From: Actinomycetes bacterium
GTDB lineage: Bacteria > Actinomycetota > Acidimicrobiia > Spongiisociales > UBA5794
Assembly: GCA_024638645.1 (NCBI GenBank)
Contig: JAHEJX010000006.1
Coordinates: 1-64,000, forward strand
Reading direction: 5' to 3'
Length of the DNA: 64,000 bases
Shown here: piece after piece, positions 24,519-32,027 of the stretch
How positions within the stretch are numbered: the stretch's first letter is position 1
How the letters are laid out: each line of letters starts with the position of its first letter
Notes under the pieces: generated by a model
What the model was told of the DNA's origin: nothing
Databases searched by the model: none
The model's input: only the letters and a program-made list of their open reading frames with translations
Made by a program: the position numbers and the translations under genes

Positions 24519-25039
24519 TCGGAGCTTCCCCCATTTCTGAATATCCAGCCCGAACTCACGTGGGTCCGCAAGGCGTCCGGAGTTGCCTCGAGTAGTTGCT
24601 GCGGCACGTCGGCTACCAGCTTCCTCAACTTGGCGGCGTCGTGGCCCACGTTGGCCAACCATCGCGGCCGATTCGACAGGACCCCTGCATCGACCGCAGC
24701 GGCAGCATCGAGACCAAGCACGATCATGCCGACCGCCACGTCGTCTGCGATAGGAGCGCGGCCCAGTCGCGCCGCTCGAGCAGAGGCAATCGCGGCAACA
24801 GCTGCTGCGACGTCGTGATGATGCTCACCGGGGAGCAAAGCCAACTGATGCTCGCCAACGAGCTTCAGCGCGTACCCCGAGTCGGGACCGATCACGCCAA
24901 ACGGCCCGCCGGACGGGACCTCTTCTGGTGAATTGAGCTCGCCGGGACGGGAGGGGCGCCACGAGCGGGCAACTCCCGGCGCCGCACTACGGCGCGGCAG
25001 GTCGCGTGGATCGATCTCGATGTTGGGCTGCTGACCCAA
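24515..25039 (-). CDS. Unknown 174-aa cytoplasmic protein
   Basis: A conserved-looking but unrecognised protein. The N-terminal 55 residues are proline-rich and probably disordered; a compact alpha-helical region follows, with ALLPGEHHHDVAAAVAAIASARAAR and an alanine-rich segment around 105-120. No signal peptide or membrane span. Coupled to the FAH gene by GTGA. The C-terminal HHH motif could bind metal, but this is a guess. Confidence 0.65.
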   Translation of the reverse strand: MGQQPNIEIDPRDLPRRSAAPGVARSWRPSRPGELNSPEEVPSGGPFGVIGPDSGYALKLVGEHQLALLPGEHHHDVAAAVAAIASARAARLGRAPIADDVAVGMIVLGLDAAAAVDAGVLSNRPRWLANVGHDAAKLRKLVADVPQQLLEATPDALRTHVSSGWIFRNGGSSE

Positions 25040-25118
25040 GGTTCGACCTCCCTGACGAAGCTAAGCGATGGTAGCGGCGCCGGTGTCCCGGTCCGCGGTA
25101 CACGCCGGCGCAATTCAA

Positions 25119-26030
25119 TCAGACGTACTCGAGCCACTCCGGATGCGAATGCAGCTTGCCTCTGACTGTGTCCAGATACAGTTGCTGGGCCCGCTTGGTG
25201 ATCGGACCCGGCTTGCCGTCGCCGACCACTCGATCATCGACTTCCCGGACAGGTGTCACTTCAGCTGCGGTACCCGTGAAGAACACCTCATCGCAGTAGT
25301 ACAAGTCTGAACGCGAGAATGTCTTCTCCGCTACCTCGTACCCGTCCTCAACAAGCAGTCTGACCACAGAGTCTCGCGTGATGCCATCGAGACAACCCGC
25401 CGAGACAGGCGGCGTATAGACCTTGCCGTCGCGAATGATGAAGATGTTTTCGCCTGAACCCTCGGAGATCTTGCCGTCGGTATTGAGCATGATCGCCTCG
25501 TCGTAGCCGTTTCGGACCGCCTCCATCTTGGCGAGGATGCTGTTGATATATGTGCCGGATGCCTTGGCGTTCGGAAAGACATCCATGGGGAAACGGCGCC
25601 ACGAGGAAACTGCGACGCGGATTCCGTTCAGCATTCCCTCCTCGCCGAGATACGCACCCCAACGCCACGTGATGATGGCGGTACGGACTCTGGCGTTGGC
25701 TGGGTTGAGACCGACGGCACCGAGCTCGAGGAACTTGATCGGACGAACGTAGCCGCCTTCGAGCTCGTTGGCTGCCAGCAACTCCTTCGTGGCCTTGGTG
25801 AGATCCTCAACGGACCACTCGGCATCCATGTGATATGCCTTGGCGGATCGCAGGAGGCGATCCATGTGCTCAGTCAGGCGAAATACGGCCGTGCCCTGCG
25901 GGGTCTCGTAGGCACGAATTCCCTCGAATACGGCAGTTCCATAGTGGATCGCGTGCGTGAGGACATGCACTTTGGCCTCGTCCCAAAGCACCATTTCGCC
26001 GTCGAGCCAGATGTATTTCGTTGGTTCCAT
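25119..26030 (-). CDS. ilvE: Branched-chain amino acid aminotransferase (class IV)
   Basis: 303 residues. PLP fold-type IV enzyme: IWLDGEMVLWDEAKVHVLTHAIHYGTAVFEGIRAY, GTYINSILAKMEAV with the PLP Lys, DEAIMLNTDGKISEGSGENIF, and TRDSVVRLL. It interconverts branched-chain 2-oxo acids and Leu/Ile/Val with glutamate. First gene of a minus-strand run leading to gltX; 79 nt separate it from the next gene. Substrate assignment is from the EGSGEN/GIT-RD class motifs and is moderately safe. Confidence 0.9.
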   Translation of the reverse strand: MEPTKYIWLDGEMVLWDEAKVHVLTHAIHYGTAVFEGIRAYETPQGTAVFRLTEHMDRLLRSAKAYHMDAEWSVEDLTKATKELLAANELEGGYVRPIKFLELGAVGLNPANARVRTAIITWRWGAYLGEEGMLNGIRVAVSSWRRFPMDVFPNAKASGTYINSILAKMEAVRNGYDEAIMLNTDGKISEGSGENIFIIRDGKVYTPPVSAGCLDGITRDSVVRLLVEDGYEVAEKTFSRSDLYYCDEVFFTGTAAEVTPVREVDDRVVGDGKPGPITKRAQQLYLDTVRGKLHSHPEWLEYV

Positions 26031-26116
26031 CCGACGATGATATACCAGCGATACCCGGGCGTGGCTGGGAGATCGTTAGTCGGGAGCAACGGTCATTCCA
26101 CAGACGAGAAGCCACG

Positions 26117-26149
26117 CGTTTGAAGGAGGCTCGCGGCCTCCTTCAAACG
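26117..26149. terminator. 14-bp hairpin whose arms contain an SD-like core
   Basis: Arms CGTTTGAAGGAGGC (26117-26130) and GCCTCCTTCAAACG (26136-26149) with a TCGCG loop. It is between the end of the S9 peptidase and ilvE, both on the minus strand. No T-run follows. The AAGGAGG in one strand resembles a ribosome binding site that the hairpin would mask. The remaining 26031-26257 spacer has the heptamer patch and no gene. Confidence 0.6.
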
Positions 26150-26253
26150 TTCCCCCTCCACAGCTAGGCCCTATACGCCTGGCTCTGCCTACACAGATAG
26201 GAGATGTCCGCCACGAGTTCCTGATACACGATTCTCAGTGACATATTCGAGAA

Positions 26254-26280
26254 CCGACTACCGACTACCGACTACCGGCT
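26254..26280. repeat. Heptamer patch forming the end of the S9 peptidase
   Basis: Three perfect CCGACTA copies (26254-26274) and a degenerate fourth. On the coding (minus) strand the unit reads GGTAGTC and supplies the last codons VVGSR and the TAG stop of the peptidase gene. Confidence 0.93.
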
Positions 26281-28198
26281 GTGGGTCGAGGTAACGCCCG
26301 TGCCAGTCGAGGATTGCTTCGAAGCGTTCAACCCGATGCTTCGGCTTGCCCGACCGAGACAGCTCGTGGCTTTCGGGACCGGGAAACCGCAGCAGCTCGA
26401 CTTCAGTGCCGTTGCGTAGCAAAGCGGTGAAAAGCTGCTCCGCCTGTTCGATCGGGCAGCGAAAGTCGTCCTCGCTGTGCAGGATCAAAGTCGGCGTAGC
26501 TATCGCTTTGAAGCGGCTCATCGAGCTGCCGCTCCACATCGTGGCTTGATCGTCGATCGATCCCCGGCCGAGGTACATGTCGGTGAACCACGGACCGATG
26601 TCGGAAGTCCCGGAGAACGAGTTGAAGATATATACCCCTCGTTCGGCGACCGCAGATTTGTATCGCGGATCGGCGGCGATGATGCGGACAGTCGCCAATC
26701 CCCCGTAGCTGCCGCCCATCACTCCAACGTTGCCCGTGTCTAGGCGGGGTTCGACGGCCGCAGCCGCGTCGACCGCAGCCAAAAGGTCACGCAGGTCGGG
26801 GGGCATCTCTTCCTGCCATTGTCTTGCGACGGCGCGCACGTGGGCATCGCCGTAGCCGCTCGAACCCCGCGGGTTTGTCGCCACCACGCCGTATCCGGCG
26901 CCGACGTAGACCTGGAACTCGTCGAAGAAACCCCATCCGTATTGAGTAGCGGGACCGCCATGGATGTTCAGAAGCACGGGTACCTTGTCATCACCGGGCG
27001 GCAGGTACACCCAACCCTCGACAGTGACGTCCTCATGTTCAATCGTGAATGTCGACGGTTCTACCAATGACGCTGCCAGACCCCCATTCAGGTCCGTCAG
27101 TCTCTCGGAACCTGCGCTCGTCCACCGCCACAGCTCACCGGGGTTGGTGGCAACACTCGCCACATACACGGCCTCAGCCCCATCTGTGGTGAAGCTGGAA
27201 CCAGTGATTACCTGCCTACCGCCGATGAGCTCTTCTACCTCACCCGATGCGGAGACCACGTTGCAGGTCACTGCGCCACGGTCTTCGATGAGCATTCGAG
27301 CAGTTCCGTCGGCAAGCCACTGTGGACCTGCGGGCGCCGTGGGCGGAGCGGGCACAACCACATTGCGATCCAAACCGGGCGTCAATACGACGGCGCCGTC
27401 GGCATCGAGCCGGTACAGCCGTGTCGTGGATGGATGATCCCAGTGGTCGGGATTGCCGCCCGCATAGAGCCGACCGGCGCCGTCGAAGCTGAGTTCGGCC
27501 CAATTTCCGACCTCGGCCCTCAGCGTCGCTTCGCCTCCCCGCACACCGACCGTATAGACCTGGGTACCGCTCTCGAGGCCATAGCGCTCGTGGCGTGGCG
27601 ACAGGAAGGCGACCTCGGAGGAGTCGGGGCTCCACACAATCCCGGTCTCGTTGTCGTCGCCGGGTGTCAGGCACAGGGGGTCGCGCGCCCCGTTCGGATC
27701 GACGATCCAAACATGGTCACGCCGGTCATGGGTCCAACCCTTGTTGTCCCAACGAAAGGGCAGCGAAGTGATCCTGCGAGCTCGCCGAGCTCGCTCTTCG
27801 GCCTCGAGGCCCTGGAGTTCGGGAACATATTCGGTGGCAACGACAGCCAAGTGGGTGCCGTCTGGAGACCACTGAATCTCCTTGACGCCGAGCTCGAAGT
27901 CCGTCAATACGACTGGCTCGCCGCCGTCGCCCGGCATGACCGCTACTTGCGGCTTGAGAGTCGGGTCCACAGCTCTCAAGAATGCGAGCCGGCTGCCGTC
28001 TGGTGACCAGCGCGGGGCAGTGTCGGCGGGGCCGGCGGTGAACGGCGCACAATCGGCGCCATCCCACTGCCAGATGACGTTGACGTACCAGTCATCCTCG
28101 AGGTCCATTTGCTTCACGACGAACGCGGCGCGAGCACCGTCCGGATGCATCGCCGGGTCTGACGGTTGACGGATGTCGGCGATCTGCTCCGGATGCAC
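26258..28198 (-). CDS. S9-family prolyl oligopeptidase/acylaminoacyl peptidase
   Basis: 646 residues. An N-terminal seven-bladed propeller with WSPDGSRLAFL, WSPDGTHLAVV and WSPDSSEVAFLS Tol-B-like repeats, then an alpha/beta hydrolase domain. The nucleophile elbow is GGSYGG; the Asp is in HSEDDFRCP and the His in PESHELSR. It cleaves short peptides, often after Pro or acyl-aminoacyl groups. No signal peptide, so cytoplasmic. The C-terminal five residues come from a heptamer repeat. Divergent from pgpA, 113 nt apart. Confidence 0.92.
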   Translation of the reverse strand: MHPEQIADIRQPSDPAMHPDGARAAFVVKQMDLEDDWYVNVIWQWDGADCAPFTAGPADTAPRWSPDGSRLAFLRAVDPTLKPQVAVMPGDGGEPVVLTDFELGVKEIQWSPDGTHLAVVATEYVPELQGLEAEERARRARRITSLPFRWDNKGWTHDRRDHVWIVDPNGARDPLCLTPGDDNETGIVWSPDSSEVAFLSPRHERYGLESGTQVYTVGVRGGEATLRAEVGNWAELSFDGAGRLYAGGNPDHWDHPSTTRLYRLDADGAVVLTPGLDRNVVVPAPPTAPAGPQWLADGTARMLIEDRGAVTCNVVSASGEVEELIGGRQVITGSSFTTDGAEAVYVASVATNPGELWRWTSAGSERLTDLNGGLAASLVEPSTFTIEHEDVTVEGWVYLPPGDDKVPVLLNIHGGPATQYGWGFFDEFQVYVGAGYGVVATNPRGSSGYGDAHVRAVARQWQEEMPPDLRDLLAAVDAAAAVEPRLDTGNVGVMGGSYGGLATVRIIAADPRYKSAVAERGVYIFNSFSGTSDIGPWFTDMYLGRGSIDDQATMWSGSSMSRFKAIATPTLILHSEDDFRCPIEQAEQLFTALLRNGTEVELLRFPGPESHELSRSGKPKHRVERFEAILDWHGRYLDPQPVVGSR

Positions 28199-28311
28199 AG
28201 ACTCTCCCCACTTGGCGAATGGCTATCGGGCCTCCGTGATGATAACGAGCGCTGCCCGTCGAGTCCGGTCGCGGTTCCTTGCCGAACGAGTCTGCACGGT
28301 ACGCTCGCGCC

Positions 28312-28761
28312 ATGCGAAGATTCGTGGCCGCCGGCTTCGGTGCCGGCTTGCTGCCCAAACGCCTCTACGGAAGCCACAACGGGGCCGGGACTTTTGGAGC
28401 CGCCGTTGCGCTCATCGTCGGAGTGTTCCTGATCCCTTCTCCGTGGTGGATTGATCTGATGGTTGCGCTCGTTGCGGTCGGTGTCTCCCTGTGGGCTTCC
28501 GCGCCGTTTGCCGTGGATGGCGCAGACCCGGCATGGGTGGCGATAGACGAGGTTGCAGGCACGCTCGTCGCCATGATCGGTCTCAGCGGATGGCCATTCG
28601 CCGCCGCTGTGGCCGTGGCTCGACTGCTCGACATCTTCAAGGTGGCCCCCGGAATCAGCAGGGCGGAGTCACTGCATGGGCCGCTGGGCGTAACGATGGA
28701 CGACGTGGTCGCCGGGCTCTACGGACTGGGGATTGGGTGGCTCCTCATGGGGTTGCTGTAG
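28312..28761 (+). CDS. pgpA: Phosphatidylglycerophosphatase A
   Basis: About 149 residues from the ATG at 28312 (28279 is an alternative start). The PgpA motifs GAGTFG, WVAIDEVAG and VTMDDVVAG are present with 3-4 membrane helices. It dephosphorylates phosphatidylglycerol phosphate to phosphatidylglycerol in the membrane. Its 3' end overlaps the end of the convergent substrate-binding protein gene by 17 nt. Confidence 0.88.
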   Translation: MRRFVAAGFGAGLLPKRLYGSHNGAGTFGAAVALIVGVFLIPSPWWIDLMVALVAVGVSLWASAPFAVDGADPAWVAIDEVAGTLVAMIGLSGWPFAAAVAVARLLDIFKVAPGISRAESLHGPLGVTMDDVVAGLYGLGIGWLLMGLL

Positions 28762-29518
28762 CTGCACCCGGGCGATAGACAGGCTCAGCGAATACGACCG
28801 CGTCGGCGGCCACTATTCCGCGAACACCGGCATCGCTGACCAACCAGTTGAAGAATTCCAGCCCCGCTTCATCGACCCGAATCGCCGAATACTGGTTGGC
28901 GAGGGTGGCAGCGTCATCCAGGGGCACCGGTACGAGGTCGATGGTGTCAGCGGCACTCGCGTACACCCCAGCCTCGACCAAGGTGAAGCCACCGATCTGA
29001 TCGGCGACCTGGAGCGTCAGGCCCATACCCTGGCCCGTAGCCACGTACCAGGCACCTTCCGGCGTAACGCCGGCTTCGGCCCACAAGGCGAGCTCGCGGC
29101 TGTGGGTGCCCGACCCATCATCTCGCGTAACGAACTTGTGACCGGCTGCTGCGATCGCCCCCATTGCATCTGCAGCCGACGCCGTCGAGATACCTCCGAC
29201 GAGTTCGAATGGTCCGACCAAGAGAAAGCGGCTGTGGAATACACCAGCGCGCTGCGCAGTGGGGTTATTCGCCATGAACTGCAATTCCTGACGCTCATCG
29301 TGGACGACCACCAGATCGAGTGACCCCTGAGCCGCCAACTCGAGCAGCTCCGCCGTGGAACCGGGCACGATCGATAGGTCGGCACCGTACTGCTCTTCGA
29401 GCGCCGCCATGAAGCCGGAGTCGACCGTTGTCGTGCCGGCGCCCGCAACCACCCTGTCCCCGCCGCCACAGGCGGTGGTCACTAGGGCAACCATGAGAAT
29501 CCAGCGGCGCCGAATCAC
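28745..29518 (-). CDS. tupA: Tungstate-type ABC transporter substrate-binding lipoprotein
   Basis: 257 residues from a GTG start. Lipoprotein signal ending VTTAC, then TupA-like features: TTTVDSG (oxyanion loop), VVHDERQE, RDDGSGTHSRELALW, and WYVATGQGMGLTLQVAD. TupA captures tungstate for the ABC importer; molybdate homologues are similar. Last gene of the 31562-28745 operon, coupled to the ATPase gene by a GTGA overlap. The anion is inferred from family resemblance. Confidence 0.85.
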   Translation of the reverse strand: MIRRRWILMVALVTTACGGGDRVVAGAGTTTVDSGFMAALEEQYGADLSIVPGSTAELLELAAQGSLDLVVVHDERQELQFMANNPTAQRAGVFHSRFLLVGPFELVGGISTASAADAMGAIAAAGHKFVTRDDGSGTHSRELALWAEAGVTPEGAWYVATGQGMGLTLQVADQIGGFTLVEAGVYASAADTIDLVPVPLDDAATLANQYSAIRVDEAGLEFFNWLVSDAGVRGIVAADAVVFAEPVYRPGAATATP

Positions 29519-30534
29519 TGCTTGGCGGAGGTGACGGCTCGGGCAGCGGTTGCCTTGACCGAGAGCGCAACCTTGTCGTCAACGGTGATGCCCATGCCTG
29601 CCATAGAGCCCTCCGTGATGAGCGCGGCGACGGGCTGTCCCACATCGACGACGACCTCGATCAACCTTCCCACATCACCGAGCGAACGAACGCTGCCGAG
29701 CCAGTGGTTGCGAGCTGAATCCTGGCCCTCCGTGGCCGTCGCAGAGGAAACCGTGTGCAAGGTCACTGCGTCCGCCCCAAAGGTGACCCGGACCTCGCTA
29801 CCTGCCGCTTGCTCGCCGAGCGCCCACACCATCAGACCAGAACAAGACACTTGCACCAAAGGACCGTCTTGTTTGACAACCGTGCCGACCATGACGTTCT
29901 GATGACCCAGCAGATGGGCTACATCCTGGTTGGCCGGGTCGAGAAATATCTCCTGGGGCGGACCTACCGACCGAACTGCACCGTCGACCATCAGCGCGAC
30001 GCGGTCGGCAAAAGCAACCGCAATGTCTCGATCATGAGTCACGACTACCGCGGTGCGCTCGCCAATGGCGTCGCCGGCTACGGCAATCACGTTGTCGCGA
30101 TCCTTGGCGCCGATAGCCGCCAGCGGTTCATCCAAGGCCACCAAGCTTCGCCCCGAAGCGAGGGTCCTCGCCAGAGCGAGCCTTTGCCGTTCGCCTCCGC
30201 TGAGGCGAGCTGCGGGAGTCCCCAGCAGATTGGACACACCGAGGCGTTTCGCCAGGACTTCTGCGCGATTCGACTCTTCTCCAGCCAACCCCATCAACAG
30301 ATTGCGCCGGCCACTGCCGCGGAACATGAAGGGGCGTTGCGGGAGATAGGCGACGTCCTCACCGCTACGTTCTCCGATGACCCCGGCGATCAGTCGCAGC
30401 AGGGTGGACTTGCCCGCGCCGTTGGGCCCAAAGATCACCATTCGCTCGCCGCTGCGTATCCCCAAGTCGGTCGGAGCGACAATCTGCATGCCGTCACTCT
30501 CCCAAGCGAGCTCGCCGAAATCGACGGCCCTCAT
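29515..30534 (-). CDS. tupC: Tungstate-type ABC transporter ATP-binding protein with TOBE-like tail
   Basis: About 339 residues from the ATG at 30534, fixed by an ATGA overlap with the permease stop. Walker A GPNGAGKST, signature LSGGERQRLALA, Walker B LVALDEPLAA, switch His in VVVTHD. A C-terminal region of about 130 residues after residue 210 (VMVGTVVKQDGPLVQV) looks like a TOBE/Mop oxyanion-sensing domain, as in ModC. It powers the importer and the tail could give feedback inhibition by the anion. Confidence 0.85.
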   Translation of the reverse strand: MRAVDFGELAWESDGMQIVAPTDLGIRSGERMVIFGPNGAGKSTLLRLIAGVIGERSGEDVAYLPQRPFMFRGSGRRNLLMGLAGEESNRAEVLAKRLGVSNLLGTPAARLSGGERQRLALARTLASGRSLVALDEPLAAIGAKDRDNVIAVAGDAIGERTAVVVTHDRDIAVAFADRVALMVDGAVRSVGPPQEIFLDPANQDVAHLLGHQNVMVGTVVKQDGPLVQVSCSGLMVWALGEQAAGSEVRVTFGADAVTLHTVSSATATEGQDSARNHWLGSVRSLGDVGRLIEVVVDVGQPVAALITEGSMAGMGITVDDKVALSVKATAARAVTSAKQ

Positions 30535-31232
30535 GCTGCCGGCTCCCCACGCAGCTGCGCCCAGGTCAGGGCCAGGTTGACGATGAGGGCCACCGCCAGC
30601 AGGACGAGACCGAGCCCAAGAGCCGCCCCGAGATTGGACTGTCGTGCCTCCTGGACGATGGCAGTTGTCAGCACCCGAGTCTCCCCCTCGATGTTGCCGC
30701 CAACTACGAGTACTGCGCCGACTTCGGCGATGACGCGTCCGAAGGCAGCGGCAACGGCGGCTGCAATCCCCGGCCATACCTCACGCGCCGCAATCCACGA
30801 GCGTCGCGACGCGCTCACGTTCAGGGCCGCCAGTTGCTCAACCGCATCGCCACTCAGATTCCGCACGGCGCCGGCAGTGACCCCGGCCGCTATCGGAAAG
30901 GCAAGCAGAGCCTGCGCCCCGATCATGGCGCCGGGCGTGAAGAGTGCGTCCCACGAGCCCAAGACGCCGTCATTCCAGAGAAGGATCAAGAGGAGGAGAC
31001 CGGCGAGGACCGGCGGGATTCCCATGCCCGTATTGACGAGCGCCAACACGAGACCGCGCCCCCGAAACCTGCTCAGACCGAGCCACACGCCGAACGGCAC
31101 ACCGACCAAAACGCCGATCGCCGTCGCCAATCCGGCCACGATGAGCGTCAATGCCAGGATCGTCCGCAGCTCGGGTCCGAACTCAAAGACATACCGAAAG
31201 GCGTCTCCGAGCACCTCACCTAAGAATTCCAT
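30531..31232 (-). CDS. tupB: Tungstate-type ABC transporter permease
   Basis: 233 residues with about five to six membrane helices. It has the BPD_transp_1 loop ALNVSASRRSWIAAREVWPGIAAA, the EAA motif that contacts the ATPase. Resembles TupB/WtpB. It is the second gene of the operon, three nt after the octapeptide-repeat membrane protein and coupled to the ATPase by ATGA. Confidence 0.85.
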   Translation of the reverse strand: MEFLGEVLGDAFRYVFEFGPELRTILALTLIVAGLATAIGVLVGVPFGVWLGLSRFRGRGLVLALVNTGMGIPPVLAGLLLLILLWNDGVLGSWDALFTPGAMIGAQALLAFPIAAGVTAGAVRNLSGDAVEQLAALNVSASRRSWIAAREVWPGIAAAVAAAFGRVIAEVGAVLVVGGNIEGETRVLTTAIVQEARQSNLGAALGLGLVLLAVALIVNLALTWAQLRGEPAA

Positions 31233-31235
31233 TGC

Positions 31236-31562
31236 CTACCTAAGGAATAGAAACCACGCGATTACAGCAAGTACTCCGAAGAAGACCGCAGCCTTCGTCG
31301 CGCTCTTGACAACCCCGTACCCGAAGCCGATTACCGCCATTACACCAATCAGGGCAAACAAGGGGTTCGATGACGCCGCCTCGATGAGGCCGGGAGGAAC
31401 TCGGTCCTGCAGCCCCTCCGGTAGTCGATCGATGATGTCCTGCGGAATCTTGTCGATCACGCCGTCTTCGAGCTGTTGCCGAATGTCCTCAGGAAGCCGT
31501 TCGAGAACCTCGTCGGGAATCGAGTCCACCGCGGATTGAAAACGGATGAATAGCGAGAGCAT
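31236..31562 (-). CDS. Small membrane protein with six octapeptide repeats
   Basis: 108 residues. Residues 15-62 are six back-to-back octads of the form [ILV]P-x-[DG]-[VIL]-x-[DE]-[RK] (for example IPDEVLER, LPEDIRQQ, IPQDIIDR, LPEGLQDR), with the third unit lacking Pro. Two to three C-terminal membrane helices follow (about 68-105). The family is not recognised. Only 3 nt separate it from tupB, so it is the first gene of the importer operon. The repeat region would be amphipathic, cytoplasmic or extracytoplasmic. A role in transport is inference. Confidence 0.75.
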   Translation of the reverse strand: MLSLFIRFQSAVDSIPDEVLERLPEDIRQQLEDGVIDKIPQDIIDRLPEGLQDRVPPGLIEAASSNPLFALIGVMAVIGFGYGVVKSATKAAVFFGVLAVIAWFLFLR

Positions 31563-31615
31563 GGGCGATAGCCTACCGGCGCATTCTTTCGCCGCACCTC
31601 AACTGATCGCGCCTT

Positions 31616-32011
31616 ATGACCCAGCAACAACTAGAGCTGAACAGGTCGTGGTGGCGGGGCGCCGCCCGCGCCGTCCTGCTGCGCTGTCCGCGTTGCGGGA
31701 AGGGAAGGGTTTTCCGCCGCCTAGTGATCATGAACGAGCAGTGTGCGGCTTGCCACCTCACTTTTGATCGTGGTCACGGCTATTGGCTGGGGTCGATGAT
31801 GTTCAACATGGCGTTCGCAATGGGGGCCGTGGTTGCCGTGTTCGTCCTGACCCTCGTCCTCACGAGCCCCGAACCGGACTGGGACCTGACGATCATCCTG
31901 GTGGTGACGATCGCACTCCTGTCACCGCTGCTCTTCTTTCCGTTCTCGCGAACTCTGTGGATCGCCGCGGAGCGGGCCGCCCGACTCCGGGATGGGACGG
32001 AATCAGAGTGA
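31616..32011 (+). CDS. DUF983 membrane protein with zinc-ribbon-like CxxC
   Basis: 131 residues. The N-terminus has LLRCPRCGKGRVF and NEQCAACHLTF, two CxxC knuckles, then two hydrophobic helices (about 58-83 and 88-108). This is the DUF983 pattern. The function is unknown; the ribbon faces the cytoplasm. Divergent from the octapeptide-repeat gene and 17 nt upstream of ppc. Confidence 0.85.
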   Translation: MTQQQLELNRSWWRGAARAVLLRCPRCGKGRVFRRLVIMNEQCAACHLTFDRGHGYWLGSMMFNMAFAMGAVVAVFVLTLVLTSPEPDWDLTIILVVTIALLSPLLFFPFSRTLWIAAERAARLRDGTESE

Positions 32012-32027
32012 ATTACCCTCATCGACG

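Noticed and set aside
29755-31539. Long plus-strand open frame opposite the tungstate importer
   Set aside because: Antisense shadow of GC-rich importer genes. The minus strand has full ABC motifs and coupled overlaps.
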